Shown here: positions 44,132 to 53,790 of the stretch, piece by piece | Numbering within the stretch: position 1 is the stretch's first letter | Layout of the letters: every line of letters begins with the position of its first letter | Source of the DNA: Desulfobacter curvatus DSM 3379 | GTDB lineage: Bacteria > Desulfobacterota > Desulfobacteria > Desulfobacterales > Desulfobacteraceae | Length of the DNA stretch: 64,000 nucleotides | Reading direction: 5' to 3' | Assembly (NCBI RefSeq): GCF_000373985.1 | Contig: NZ_KB893013.1 | Location: 1-64,000, forward strand | The notes under the pieces: generated by a model | Told to the model about the DNA's origin: nothing | Databases searched by the model: none | What the model saw: only the letters and a program-made list of their open reading frames with translations | Made by a program: the position numbers and the translations under genes

Positions 44132-45007
44132 ATGATGCGATTTTCCAGTAAAGCCTTGACGGATATCCGGTCCAACCGGTTTTTAAACATAATCACCATC
44201 ATAACCATCGCCCTTTCTATCCTTCTGGTATCGGTTTTCATGCTTTTTTTCGAAAATGCAAGCCGGGTTCTTTCTGCCTGGAATCAGGGTGGGCGCGCCA
44301 TGATTTACCTAAGCGAATCTTTCACCCCTGCTATGCTGCCCCATGTAAAAGAACAGCTTATGTCCATGGGCGGCATTGAGAAAACGGTATTCATACCCAA
44401 AACCCAGGCTCTGGAACGGCTGAAACAAGGAATGGGTGCCAAAACCCAATTTCTGTCGACCCTTCAGGAGAATCCGCTTCCCGACGCCATTGAAATCACC
44501 ATGACCGACCATTCAAGCTTTGATCAGATTCAAAAAACAGCCGAGCGGCTTGAGGCCTTGGACATTGTAGACTCGGTTGAATATGGGCAGGGATGGCTGG
44601 GCCGTTTTTTCAAACTGTTCAATCTTTTCAAAATGACCGGCTATACCATGAGCGGTCTGTTTTTATTGATCGCCCTGTTCATCACGGCCAACACCGTGCG
44701 CCTGGCCTTTTATGCAAGGCAGACTGAAGTGGAAATCATGCGCCTGGTGGGCGCTACTGACGGGTTCATCAAAACGCCTTTTTATATTGAAGGGCTCCTC
44801 CAGGGCTTTTTAGGCGGCGTTTTAGGTATAATCATTCTTCTATCAGGCTACCTGACATTATCTTCCGGCATTTCCCAGAACCTGAGTTCCTATGTTTATC
44901 TGGATATTCATTTTCTTTCCTGGCCGGCCATGGCAATCATTTTATTTTCCAGCACCTTTTTAGGTTGGTTCGGATGTTTCATTTCACTGAAGCAGATTTT
45001 AAAATAA
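44132..45007 (+). CDS. ftsX: Cell-division membrane protein FtsX
   Basis: 291 aa with four transmembrane helices (about 20-42, 170-192, 220-242, 262-284) and a large extracytoplasmic loop between helices 1 and 2 that recruits the activator. The topology and the RLVGATDGFIKTPF segment match FtsX. Its 3' end overlaps the EnvC-like gene by 34 bp, so activator and transporter are translationally coupled. Confidence 0.93.
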   Translation: MMRFSSKALTDIRSNRFLNIITIITIALSILLVSVFMLFFENASRVLSAWNQGGRAMIYLSESFTPAMLPHVKEQLMSMGGIEKTVFIPKTQALERLKQGMGAKTQFLSTLQENPLPDAIEITMTDHSSFDQIQKTAERLEALDIVDSVEYGQGWLGRFFKLFNLFKMTGYTMSGLFLLIALFITANTVRLAFYARQTEVEIMRLVGATDGFIKTPFYIEGLLQGFLGGVLGIIILLSGYLTLSSGISQNLSSYVYLDIHFLSWPAMAIILFSSTFLGWFGCFISLKQILK

Positions 45008-46404
45008 AACCTTTCGCTTTTGCCTGTATTACGGCTGTTGCCGTTATTTTGGGCCTGGTAGATTTGTGTTACGCACAGGTCCTGTACAAGGGCAAAATTA
45101 ATGCAGCTAAGCTCAATGTCCGGGCAGCGCCCGATAACCTGTCCCCGGTGGTGGTGATTCTCAATAAAGGCGAACGGGTTGATGTTCTGGAAATGAACAG
45201 CGGAGTCGGCGGCTGGTTGAGGATTGAATACCAAGGCATACAAGGATATATTAGAAACCGTAGCCGCTATATTCTTTTAAAACCAGTGTCTTCGCATCCA
45301 AAACGAAAACCGCCTCCCCAAAAAACTTCCAGGGAAAATCAATCCGAACAGGCGGCCATTGAAAAAAAAATCCGGGAAGAGAGCCAAAAAGTCAAAAAAT
45401 TCTCCTACCAGGAGATGCAGATTCTTGACGGACTTAACCAAATTGACATGGCCCTAAACCGGGCCCGGCTGACAGCCCGAAATTTAAGGCAAGATGCTAT
45501 TGTTATTTCCCAGGAAATTGAAAAAACCCAGGCGCGCATTGCAGACCTGAAAGAATCAATGAAAGCCGCACGGGACTATGCTGGTAAACGCCTGAATGCC
45601 CTTTTCCGCATGCAGATGATGGGACGTCTTGAAATGGCCGGCCCCTCGTCGTCTTTGTTCAATTTTGTCATCACCCAGAACGCGCTTAAAAAAGTCGTAG
45701 AATCGGATTTTTCCCTGCTGGAAAAGCAGGCCCGGAACATGAAGGCACTTGAGGCTCTTGAACAGGACTTGAACAGTCAGCACAAGCTGAAATCAGATCT
45801 ACAGGAACAATTGGCCTATGAAATTAAAATCCGTAAAAACGAAGCCCGTAAAAAGGAAGAAATCCTTAAAGAGATCAGACGCCGCAAGAGCCTGGCCATG
45901 GCCGCAAAAGACTCCCTTGAAGTATCGTCCCGGGCCTTGAACCAGACCCTATCCGCCATCACGCCGGCGGCCGGTTTCCCACGGATGAAAACCTCCTTTG
46001 CCGGCCAGAAAGGTCGACTGCAGCCGCCGGTAAAAGGTGAAATTATTTCAAGTTTCGGCACCAAACGCAAAGGCGATTACAACGCCTTCACATTTCAAAG
46101 CGGAATTGATATAAAGGCGGAACGGGGTACGCCCGTAAAAAACGTTTTCAGCGGCGAGGTCATATTTGCCCAGTGGCTGAAAGGCTACGGTAACCTGATG
46201 ATCATCAATCATGGAAACAACTATTATACCCTTTACGCCCATGTGGAAGAGCTGTACAAGAAAAAGGGCGAGCAGGTCGACACTGGAGAAATCATCGGCA
46301 CGGCAGGAGATACCGGCTCCATCAAAGGACCGTGCCTTCATTTTGAGGTCCGTCACCACGGCAAACCCGTCGATCCCCTCAAATGGCTGAAAAAAGGAGC
46401 ATGA
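44974..46404 (+). CDS. EnvC-like amidase activator (degenerate M23 peptidase)
   Basis: About 476 aa from the ATG at MFHFTEAD. A signal peptide is followed by an SH3b domain (about residues 30-95), a long coiled coil (115-330) and a LytM/M23 domain (about 365-475). The zinc ligands are not intact: QSGID replaces HxGxD and GPCLHFEVR replaces GPHLHFEVR. This resembles E. coli EnvC, a catalytically dead LytM protein that activates amidases through FtsEX. The SH3b domain is an addition not found in EnvC. Confidence 0.88.
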   Translation: MFHFTEADFKIKPFAFACITAVAVILGLVDLCYAQVLYKGKINAAKLNVRAAPDNLSPVVVILNKGERVDVLEMNSGVGGWLRIEYQGIQGYIRNRSRYILLKPVSSHPKRKPPPQKTSRENQSEQAAIEKKIREESQKVKKFSYQEMQILDGLNQIDMALNRARLTARNLRQDAIVISQEIEKTQARIADLKESMKAARDYAGKRLNALFRMQMMGRLEMAGPSSSLFNFVITQNALKKVVESDFSLLEKQARNMKALEALEQDLNSQHKLKSDLQEQLAYEIKIRKNEARKKEEILKEIRRRKSLAMAAKDSLEVSSRALNQTLSAITPAAGFPRMKTSFAGQKGRLQPPVKGEIISSFGTKRKGDYNAFTFQSGIDIKAERGTPVKNVFSGEVIFAQWLKGYGNLMIINHGNNYYTLYAHVEELYKKKGEQVDTGEIIGTAGDTGSIKGPCLHFEVRHHGKPVDPLKWLKKGA

Positions 46405-46407
46405 CAG

Positions 46408-47718
46408 ATGAAAAAAATGAATTGGGCCGGATTGATGAGGCTCTGGCTTACTGCGGCCGTGATCCTGATGCTGACAGCAGGTTCAGTGCATGCGGCTGAA
46501 GAAGAAACCTATCAATCCTTAAAACTGTTTGCCGACGTCCTGGAAGAGCTTGAAAAGAATTATGTGGACGAGGTCAAGCCCGAAGAGCTGGTACACAATG
46601 CCATAAAGGGTATGGTGGGCAATCTTGATCCCCATTCCAGCTTCATGCCCCCGGATGCCTTTGGGGATCTTCAAGATGATACCAAAGGGGAGTTTTCCGG
46701 TATCGGCATCGTTATCACCATGAAGGACGGAATTCTTACGGTCGTCTCCCCCATTGAAGGCACACCTGCCTACGCGGCCGGTATCACCGCCGGTGACATC
46801 ATTGTCAAAATTGATGACGCGTCCACCAAGGACATGGCCATGTGGGAAGCGGTGAACAAAATGAGAGGGCCACGGTACGAAGAAGTTAAAATCACCATCA
46901 TCCGGGAAGGGGCATCAGCACCGCTGATCTTTACGCTCAAGCGGGATATGATCCCCATGACCAGCGTACGCTCGGCCATACTCACACCGGGGTTCGGGTA
47001 TTTAAGAATCACCAATTTCAGAATGAACACCCTGGACGATGTGACAGAGCAGCTGTCAAGCCTGGAAAATCAGGGAGACGGGCTTAAAGGCCTGATCATT
47101 GACCTTCGGGATAATCCAGGCGGGCTGCTGGACCAGGCCATTCGAATTTCCGACCTGTTTATCGACAAGGGAACCATTGTGTCCATCAAGGGACGCATTG
47201 AAAAAAACAACCAGGTGTTCAAGGCCCATCCGAATTTCCCGGAACGTAACTACCCCATTGTCACGCTGATCAACGGCGGTTCTGCGTCAGCTTCCGAAAT
47301 TGTAGCAGGAGCCCTTAAAGACAACTCCCGGTCCCTGATTATAGGCACAACATCCTTTGGCAAGGGTTCGGTGCAAACGGTGCGGCCTCTCAAGGACGGG
47401 TTCGGGCTTAAATACACCATTGCCCGATATTATACCCCCAGCGGACATTCCATTCAGGCCAAGGGCATCCAGCCAGACATCCGGGTGGAGGCGGGAACAG
47501 TGCAAGAAGCCCAAAAAGAGGATTCCCCCTTTGACCAGATGCTCAAAGAAAAAGATTTGAAAAACAGTCTTAAACCCGAAGAGGAAGAGACAAAAAATAA
47601 GAAAAAATCCCAAAAAGATGCTGAAATCGAAAAACTCAATAAAGATGTCCAGGTAAAACGCGCCCTTGATATTCTCATCAGCTATGGTGTGTTCAGTAAA
47701 ATAAATGGCACAAACTAA
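46408..47718 (+). CDS. ctpA: C-terminal processing protease, S41 family
   Basis: 436 aa. Signal peptide, then a PDZ domain (GIGIVITMKDGILTVVSPIEGTPA), then the S41 protease core with nucleophile Ser in NGGSASASEIV and base Lys in GTTSFGKGSVQ. A lysine-rich tail follows. It trims periplasmic proteins, often peptidoglycan hydrolases. It lies 3 bp after the EnvC-like gene, which fits regulated wall turnover at division. Confidence 0.95.
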   Translation: MKKMNWAGLMRLWLTAAVILMLTAGSVHAAEEETYQSLKLFADVLEELEKNYVDEVKPEELVHNAIKGMVGNLDPHSSFMPPDAFGDLQDDTKGEFSGIGIVITMKDGILTVVSPIEGTPAYAAGITAGDIIVKIDDASTKDMAMWEAVNKMRGPRYEEVKITIIREGASAPLIFTLKRDMIPMTSVRSAILTPGFGYLRITNFRMNTLDDVTEQLSSLENQGDGLKGLIIDLRDNPGGLLDQAIRISDLFIDKGTIVSIKGRIEKNNQVFKAHPNFPERNYPIVTLINGGSASASEIVAGALKDNSRSLIIGTTSFGKGSVQTVRPLKDGFGLKYTIARYYTPSGHSIQAKGIQPDIRVEAGTVQEAQKEDSPFDQMLKEKDLKNSLKPEEEETKNKKKSQKDAEIEKLNKDVQVKRALDILISYGVFSKINGTN

Positions 47719-48937
47719 ATCCACGGGAGGCACAAAAAAAAGTCCGGGCAAAAAGACAAAGGCTCCCCCCCAAAAAAAAGCGCCCAAAACCGCAAAAAAA
47801 ACGAGCGCAAGAACAAAAAAAAAGTCTGGAACAAAGAAGCCTGCTAAGAAAAAAAGCCCCGGTTTTTTCCATGAGGTAAAAAAAACGGTACTGGGTATTG
47901 CTATCCTTGTCTCGGTCTGCCTGACTGCAGCGATGCTGGTTGATATTTTTATACAAGCCGGTCGGCCCGTGGCACCAAAATCCCAGATGGACAGAAAAGT
48001 GGCGCCTGAGGCACATCCGCAAGATCCGGTTCCGGTCCCCCCCCGGCAAAAGCCCCTGCCCCGGAAGACAAAGCATCCGTCAACCGACGAACCAAAACTC
48101 ATATCCAAAGCCAAAGGGCTAAAGGAAAAAAGCCATGCTCCCGGCAAAAGCAGTATACCCAAGACACCCGTGCCCAAAGAGGGCTCGGATATTGTCTACG
48201 AAGTGTATGATGATGTAACGCCGACGCCCCCAAAAAAGGCTGTGCGGCCCCAAAAGGATAATTTTGTACCCCGGATTGCCATTATCATTGATGATATCGG
48301 ATACAACAAAGAACTGGCCATGGGCCTGCTCAACATAAATAAGAATATCACCTTTGCCATTTTGCCCTTCTCTCCTTCCGGAACACAACTTGCCCGCAGT
48401 CTGTCGGCAAAAGGAGCGGAAGTGATGCTGCATCTTCCCATGGAACCGACCCAGTATCCCAAGGTCAACCCCGGACCGGGGGCGTTATTGTCTTCCATGT
48501 CACCAGATGAGCTTTTAACCCAGCTTCGCAAGGATATCCATGCGGTTCCCGGCACAGTGGGGGCAAACAACCACATGGGGTCCAGGCTTACGGCGGATTC
48601 AGACAAAATGAACCAGATTTTTACGGTGCTCAAACAAAACAACATGTTCTTTGTCGATTCCAGGACATCTGCCGAATCCAAGGGCGAGCAGTCCGCCCGT
48701 ATGTTTCAGCTGAAGTTTTCCCACAGGGATGTATTTCTGGATAACTTCCAGAATGTCGAGTACATTTCAGGCCAAATCAAAAAACTGATTAAGCAGGCCA
48801 AGGACCATGGCAGCGCCATCGGTATCGGCCACCCCCACCAGGCCACCCTGGATGCGCTGAAACGCGAGATTCCAAAACTTAAGGGAAAAGTCCGGCTGGT
48901 GCCTGCCAGCAGGCTTGTCGAGGTGCCCAAAAGCTAA
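47705..48937 (+). CDS. Divergent polysaccharide deacetylase family protein
   Basis: 410 aa. Residues 1-60 are extremely Lys/Ala/Pro-rich and cytoplasmic, followed by one transmembrane helix (62-82). A proline-rich linker and a periplasmic DUF610-type polysaccharide-deacetylase fold follow (AIIIDDIGYN, MLHLPMEP, NNHMGSRLT, IGHPH). It may act on peptidoglycan or another envelope polysaccharide. It overlaps ctpA by 14 bp and ends the ftsE-ftsX-envC-ctpA operon. Confidence 0.85.
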   Translation: MAQTKSTGGTKKSPGKKTKAPPQKKAPKTAKKTSARTKKKSGTKKPAKKKSPGFFHEVKKTVLGIAILVSVCLTAAMLVDIFIQAGRPVAPKSQMDRKVAPEAHPQDPVPVPPRQKPLPRKTKHPSTDEPKLISKAKGLKEKSHAPGKSSIPKTPVPKEGSDIVYEVYDDVTPTPPKKAVRPQKDNFVPRIAIIIDDIGYNKELAMGLLNINKNITFAILPFSPSGTQLARSLSAKGAEVMLHLPMEPTQYPKVNPGPGALLSSMSPDELLTQLRKDIHAVPGTVGANNHMGSRLTADSDKMNQIFTVLKQNNMFFVDSRTSAESKGEQSARMFQLKFSHRDVFLDNFQNVEYISGQIKKLIKQAKDHGSAIGIGHPHQATLDALKREIPKLKGKVRLVPASRLVEVPKS

Positions 48938-49470
48938 AGGGCCTGGTATAATTCCAGGGCCTGGTCCACAGGTATCCGGTCGGGCAGCCCGTCTTCAAAG
49001 CAACTGACAAAATGGTTGTTCACAGCGGTTAAAAGGGTATTCATCCGGTCAAGGTCCAGCATATCAGACCGATCCAGTTTTTTTACGCCCTTGAAATTTT
49101 TAGGACAAAAATCCACCATGGCCCTGCCGTCTTTCTCCATGTACAGGGGATATCCGTGGGTCCTGCAGATAATGGGGCGGGCCTCATAGACCATACAGAC
49201 ATGGTCCACCAGCAGGGGGCAAGAGCGATCGGTCTGCTGGGCCTGCCCAAGAATCCTTTCCCGGCATGGGACATCCAGACGGCTGAAGGCCATAGACAAG
49301 GCAAATGCCTCAACCGGAAACAAAGACAGATGCCTGCAACATTCATCACACCCTTTTTTGCAGGCAAGCCGGTCTTTGTGGATACTGGCAAGCCTTTGGA
49401 TATGTTCATCCACCCGTGTGATCAGTTCCGTGTAATTTTTCAATAGATTATCAAGCACATGTTCGGTCAT
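48934..49470 (-). CDS. YkgJ-family Cys-cluster protein
   Basis: About 178 aa from the ATG at MTEHVLDN, preceded by GGGGGG. The cysteine cluster CKKGCDECCRHL near residue 40 and the later C in RSCPLL and RTHGYPL match the YkgJ/UPF0153 family, which binds zinc or iron; its function is unknown. It converges with the deacetylase gene, overlapping its stop by 4 bp. Confidence 0.85.
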   Translation of the reverse strand: MTEHVLDNLLKNYTELITRVDEHIQRLASIHKDRLACKKGCDECCRHLSLFPVEAFALSMAFSRLDVPCRERILGQAQQTDRSCPLLVDHVCMVYEARPIICRTHGYPLYMEKDGRAMVDFCPKNFKGVKKLDRSDMLDLDRMNTLLTAVNNHFVSCFEDGLPDRIPVDQALELYQAL

Positions 49471-49755
49471 TGTATTTACCCCCCCATCTATTTTCAGCAC
49501 CCCTTATATCTTACTTGTCATGAAATGCAAGCGATCAGGATAATGGAAATTTATCTGGCCTGGATTATTTAATTGATTTTTTGGCAATAGTAAGGCTAAT
49601 CTCAAATAAAATTAATTTTCGATTTTGGGCCAACCGGTCTGAATTGGTTGGATATCATTCGAATTTTCAAAACATGCTGTTAACCGTCGATGTCATCAGG
49701 CCACACCAGAACGTGAGTTCTGCGATGGGAATCAAAAACCAAGGGGGAAACTAAA

Positions 49756-50178
49756 ATGCCAAAATACATAGCCGTTACATATATGCTTGCAATTTTATTA
49801 TTAGGGACAAATGCGATGTGTGAAGATTCATCAGGAAAAGAGATGGCATTAACAAGTGCAAATATATGGTTGGCGCATATCGATAAAGAAGAATATGCCG
49901 AAAGCTGGCGCAACGCAGCAACTCTTTTAAAAGACGCCATAACGGTACCCCAATTGGAACAATCGGTATCAACGGCAAGAAAACCTTTTGGGAAATTGAT
50001 TTCAAGAAAAGTGACCAAACAAGAGTATCATACCTCATTGCCGGGAGCACCGGATGGCAACTATTATGTTATTCAATTCTCCTCAAAATTTGAAAACAAA
50101 GCAAAAGCAATAGAAACCATCACAACGGTAAAAGATGAAAATGGGGCTTGGCACGTATCAGGGTATTTCATCAAATAA
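49756..50178 (+). CDS. DUF4019 secreted protein
   Basis: 140 aa with an N-terminal signal peptide (about residues 1-22). The rest matches the small DUF4019 fold: WLAHIDKEEYAESW, ARKPFGKLISRKV and a C-terminal beta segment YYVIQFSSKFENK. Function unknown. A strong AAGGGGG ribosome site precedes the start. It is about 120 bp upstream of the antiporter gene, in an otherwise empty region. Confidence 0.85.
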   Translation: MPKYIAVTYMLAILLLGTNAMCEDSSGKEMALTSANIWLAHIDKEEYAESWRNAATLLKDAITVPQLEQSVSTARKPFGKLISRKVTKQEYHTSLPGAPDGNYYVIQFSSKFENKAKAIETITTVKDENGAWHVSGYFIK

Positions 50179-50301
50179 TCTGCCCATCGGGATGGGGTGT
50201 GTCCCATCTCTGAAGAGCCATCTTAATAATAGAAGCAGAGTGTTCAAATTTTGGATCACTAACCGGAAGCTGGCATAAATTATCTTCAAACGGATAAGAA
50301 T

Positions 50302-52791
50302 ATGGATTGTCTCGTATTTGCTGCAGGATTTTGCATTATTGCCCTGGCTGCCAGACAGATCGGCGACACATTCAAACAGGCCGGCTTTCCCCTGATCAGC
50401 GGTTTTTTATTCACCGGCATCATTGCCGGCCCCCATGTTCTGCACCTGATACCCAGCCAAGCCGTTTCAACCCTGACCTTTGTGGACCAGGTTTCTTTGG
50501 GGCTGATCGCTTTTGCCGCAGGCGGGGAACTCTATCTCAAAGAACTCAAGTCAAGGCTGGTGGCCATTGGATGGATTACATCGGGGCTTGTGATCTCAAC
50601 CTTTACATTGGCTTCCCTGGCGCTGTTCACCCTTGCCGGCCATATCCCTTTCATGGCGGCCATGCCGGTTTCGGGAAGGGTTGCCGTGGCCATCCTTGCC
50701 GGAGCCATTCTTGTGGCAAGGAGCCCGTCCTCGGCCATTGCCATTATCAATGAACTCAGGGCCAAGGGGCGGTTTACAAAAACGGTCATGGGGGTGACGG
50801 TCATCATGGATGTGGTGGTCATTGTACTGTTTGCCACAGCCACCACCATGGCGGACGCCCTGCTTACCGGCTTGACCGGGAATGCCGGGTTTGTCTTTTT
50901 TCTGGTCCTGGAGATCGCATTATCCATGTCCCTTGGCATTCCGGTGGCCGGAATTTTGTTTTTCATACTCCGGCTTCCCGCCTCTTTTGTTTTGAAATCC
51001 ATTCTGATCCTTTTAACCGGATACCTTGTTTTTATCGGTTCTATAGGCCTTCGCGCCTTCATCCACCATACGATGACGGTTGAAATTCTGATTGAACCCC
51101 TTTTGGTCTGCATGGTGGCCGGTTTTCTGACAGCCAACTCCAGGCGGTACAGAAAAGAATTTCTTGACCTTCTCAGCTGTGCCGGGCCAGGAATTTACAT
51201 TGCCTTTTTCACCCTGACCGGAGCCTCCATCCGTCTTGATATCCTGGCCGAGACCTGGCCCATTGCCCTGATCCTGTTCGGGGTCCGCATGCTTGCCATA
51301 TTTACGGGATCTTTTTTGGGCGGGTGGCTGGCCGGAACCGGTGCCCAAAGCAGCCGGACCTACTGGATGGCCTTTATCACCCAGGCCGGCGTAGGGCTTG
51401 GGCTTGCCAAGGAGGTAGGAATAGAATTCCCCCAATGGGGCCCTTCTTTTTCCACAATCATGATATCCGTTATCGTCCTGAACCAGATCGTCGGCCCCCC
51501 ATTGTTTAAACTGGCCATCAAGCGGATGAAAGAGGATCATACCCCGGCCAAGCCCAATGCCGTCACCGCACCACGGAATGTGGTAATTTTCGGAACAGAC
51601 AGTCAGTCCACGGCACTGGCCCATACCTTGTTTTCCCATGGGTGGCGTGTAAAACTGGCCCAGCCAAGAGGCGGCTCGACCTTAGCCGGCCTGGAAAACA
51701 GCCCCCAGATACCTGTCCAGGTTGTGGACGGGTTTGATTACAAATCCCTTGAAAAAATCAACTGCCGGACCGCAACGGCCATTGTGACCCTGCTCAGCGA
51801 CAGGGAAAACCTGGATATCTGCGAAACCGCTTTTGAGCATTTTGCCACCCAGACCCTGGTTGCCCGGCTCAATGACCGCAGCAACCTTCACGCATTTGAG
51901 GATATCAACGTATTGGTCGTGGATCCTTCCACGGCCATTATCGGGTTGCTGGACCACTTTGTCCGGGCACCGGGTGCGGCTTCCCTGCTGATGGGGTTTC
52001 AGCGGGGCCGGGATGTGGCCGACGTGACGGTCCGCAATCCGGACCTTGCAGGCATTTCCCTAAGAGATCTTCGCCTGCCCTTTGATTCGGTGATTATGGC
52101 AATCCGGCGCAGGGGAACGCTCTCTGTTCCCCATGGGTTTACCCGGCTGGAGACCGGAGACCGGGTCACGGTCATGGGCACCACAGCGGCCTTAAGGGAA
52201 ATAGCCCTGCGTTTTGGGCGCCACGAGGGCCAGGCCGCTTTAAATTTAATAGAGCAGGCCGTGCCCGAACAATTAAAAAAGAATGGAATAAAGCCTTCTC
52301 TCATTGAAAACGGACACAGAGACCGGTTTGATCTTTTGGTGGAAAAGGCCGTGGTGGCGGATCTCAAACAGGAAATGGACAAAAACACCTTTTTTGAACT
52401 GGTAGCAAAACAGATGAGCAAACAAGTCAATATCTCCGCATCCACCCTGTTTGAAATGCTCAGCCAAAGGGAAAACGAAATAACCACGGTGCTGGCCCCG
52501 GGACTTGCCATCCCCCACATTATCATTGAAGGAGAAAACCAGTTTGGCATGCTGATTGTCAGGAGCAAAAAGGGCATCATTTTTTCTCCCCAGACCCCAA
52601 GCGTTCATGCGGCCTTTGTGCTGGTGGGCACAAGGGACGAGCGGAATTTCCATCTTGAGGCCCTGTCTGCCATCGCCAAGATCGTTATGGACCCGAGATT
52701 TGAGCATAAATGGCTCAGGGCTCGTTCTACCAAGGCGCTCAAAGAGTTACTCCTGAATGCCGACCGGGATCGCCGGCCGCCGCCTCCCTGA
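50302..52791 (+). CDS. CPA2 cation:proton antiporter fused to TrkA-N, TrkA-C and PTS EIIA domains
   Basis: 829 aa. Residues 1-390 form about twelve transmembrane helices of a Kef/NhaA-type CPA2 antiporter. Residues about 424-545 are a Rossmann-like TrkA-N domain (VVIFGTDSQSTALAHTL), 567-630 a TrkA-C domain, and 680-820 a PTS EIIA type-2 domain with LAIPH at 735-739, whose His739 is the usual phosphorylation site. This predicts an ion antiporter gated by nucleotides and by EIIA phosphorylation state. The combination of all three regulators on one chain is unusual. Confidence 0.88.
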   Translation: MDCLVFAAGFCIIALAARQIGDTFKQAGFPLISGFLFTGIIAGPHVLHLIPSQAVSTLTFVDQVSLGLIAFAAGGELYLKELKSRLVAIGWITSGLVISTFTLASLALFTLAGHIPFMAAMPVSGRVAVAILAGAILVARSPSSAIAIINELRAKGRFTKTVMGVTVIMDVVVIVLFATATTMADALLTGLTGNAGFVFFLVLEIALSMSLGIPVAGILFFILRLPASFVLKSILILLTGYLVFIGSIGLRAFIHHTMTVEILIEPLLVCMVAGFLTANSRRYRKEFLDLLSCAGPGIYIAFFTLTGASIRLDILAETWPIALILFGVRMLAIFTGSFLGGWLAGTGAQSSRTYWMAFITQAGVGLGLAKEVGIEFPQWGPSFSTIMISVIVLNQIVGPPLFKLAIKRMKEDHTPAKPNAVTAPRNVVIFGTDSQSTALAHTLFSHGWRVKLAQPRGGSTLAGLENSPQIPVQVVDGFDYKSLEKINCRTATAIVTLLSDRENLDICETAFEHFATQTLVARLNDRSNLHAFEDINVLVVDPSTAIIGLLDHFVRAPGAASLLMGFQRGRDVADVTVRNPDLAGISLRDLRLPFDSVIMAIRRRGTLSVPHGFTRLETGDRVTVMGTTAALREIALRFGRHEGQAALNLIEQAVPEQLKKNGIKPSLIENGHRDRFDLLVEKAVVADLKQEMDKNTFFELVAKQMSKQVNISASTLFEMLSQRENEITTVLAPGLAIPHIIIEGENQFGMLIVRSKKGIIFSPQTPSVHAAFVLVGTRDERNFHLEALSAIAKIVMDPRFEHKWLRARSTKALKELLLNADRDRRPPPP

Positions 52792-53094
52792 CAAATCCGC
52801 TTTTCCATAAACACAGTAAGCGGAAACTTTTTAGGACGCCATCAATATTGATTTTTTGTGCCGGACCCGGTATGCATTAACCAGTTTAAGCGACAGACAT
52901 GGACTGACCCCGGGCATATCGACCTCCAGGCTCAATCCACAACTAACGACCATGGCTGATCTGGTTTTTCACCGTGGTTCAGCCCACAACGAAAGTTGAA
53001 AGATCTGAGTAACTTACCCAGACTTTATTATAAAAATTATGATAGTAATTCAAAAAATTATTGTGACACTCACACACTCCCATTGGAGAGGGCT
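52792..53094. other. Intergenic region upstream of the ABC importer
   Basis: About 300 bp. Its right half is a copy of the dispersed repeat found in fic. No riboswitch or gene is apparent; an AT-rich stretch at about 53028-53060 could hold the promoter of the ABC operon. Confidence 0.45.
52947..53026 (+). repeat. Copy of the dispersed ~80-bp repeat
   Basis: CGACCATGGC, GTTCAGCCCACAACGAAAG and CAGACTTT align in order with the 88-bp element in fic (CGGCCACGG, GGCCCACAACAAAG, GAGACTTT). A second CTCAATCCACAAC motif lies just upstream at 52930-52942. Confidence 0.6.
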
Positions 53095-53790
53095 ATGCGG
53101 TTTGAATGCAGGGGGCTGACTTTCACCTACCCGGAGGCGGAAAATCCGGTTCTGGAAAATCTTAACTTTTCCATGACCGCACCGGGATTTAATGCTGTTT
53201 TCGGGCCATCAGGCGTGGGGAAGACTTCCTTTGCCAGAATTCTTGCCGGCGGCAGCAATGGCCCCGGGGGGCGTGCGTTGACCTATGACGGCATTTCCAC
53301 TATTTTGTATTCTTACAACCAAGAGCGTCTGCCCGGCTGGTCCAGCACCGGCAGTCACCTGGAAAAGGTGTGCCCCTCAAAAAATTCAGACCTTAAAAAA
53401 GAGCTTATTAAAATTTTTAAAGTGGACGCCCTGTTGGCGTCACGCTTTTCCCAGCTATCCATGGGCCAGCAGAACCGGATGAACCTCATCCGCTACCTTA
53501 TCCAGGACTTTGATCTGCTGATACTGGACGAAAGTCTTGCCAATGTGGATGAAGCCTTGCGGGAAACCATTGTCCTGGCCATAAAAGAGATCTTTCCGGA
53601 CAAGCTGTTTCTGTATATTTCCCACAATCTCATGGAAGTGGCACGATTCTGTAAAGACATTCTGGTGTTAAGCCGGCCTGGAAAAAGCAAAAGCGCCGTC
53701 GTGGTCCAAGGCCAGGATTATGAAACAGGATATACAGCCGCCCCCAAGGCCATTGATCAGTCTATGCTGGAGATTATGAATGCTGTTTAG
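53095..53790 (+). CDS. ABC transporter ATP-binding protein (NMT1-type importer)
   Basis: About 231 aa from the ATG at MRFECRGL, which has GGAGAGGG upstream; a longer frame lacks support. Walker A GPSGVGKTS, Walker B LLILDESLAN and H-loop ISHNL are present. The signature is LSMGQ instead of LSGGQ. It powers import with the permease that overlaps its 3' end by 11 bp. Confidence 0.88.
   Translation: MRFECRGLTFTYPEAENPVLENLNFSMTAPGFNAVFGPSGVGKTSFARILAGGSNGPGGRALTYDGISTILYSYNQERLPGWSSTGSHLEKVCPSKNSDLKKELIKIFKVDALLASRFSQLSMGQQNRMNLIRYLIQDFDLLILDESLANVDEALRETIVLAIKEIFPDKLFLYISHNLMEVARFCKDILVLSRPGKSKSAVVVQGQDYETGYTAAPKAIDQSMLEIMNAV

Noticed and set aside
49620..49660. CCAACC...GGTTGG inverted repeat as an operator
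   Set aside because: Short, imperfectly spaced and not near a promoter that I can define.
52860..53094. TPP riboswitch upstream of the NMT1-type importer
   Set aside because: The sequence contains CTGAGT but not the rest of the TPP aptamer core; the region is instead the dispersed repeat.
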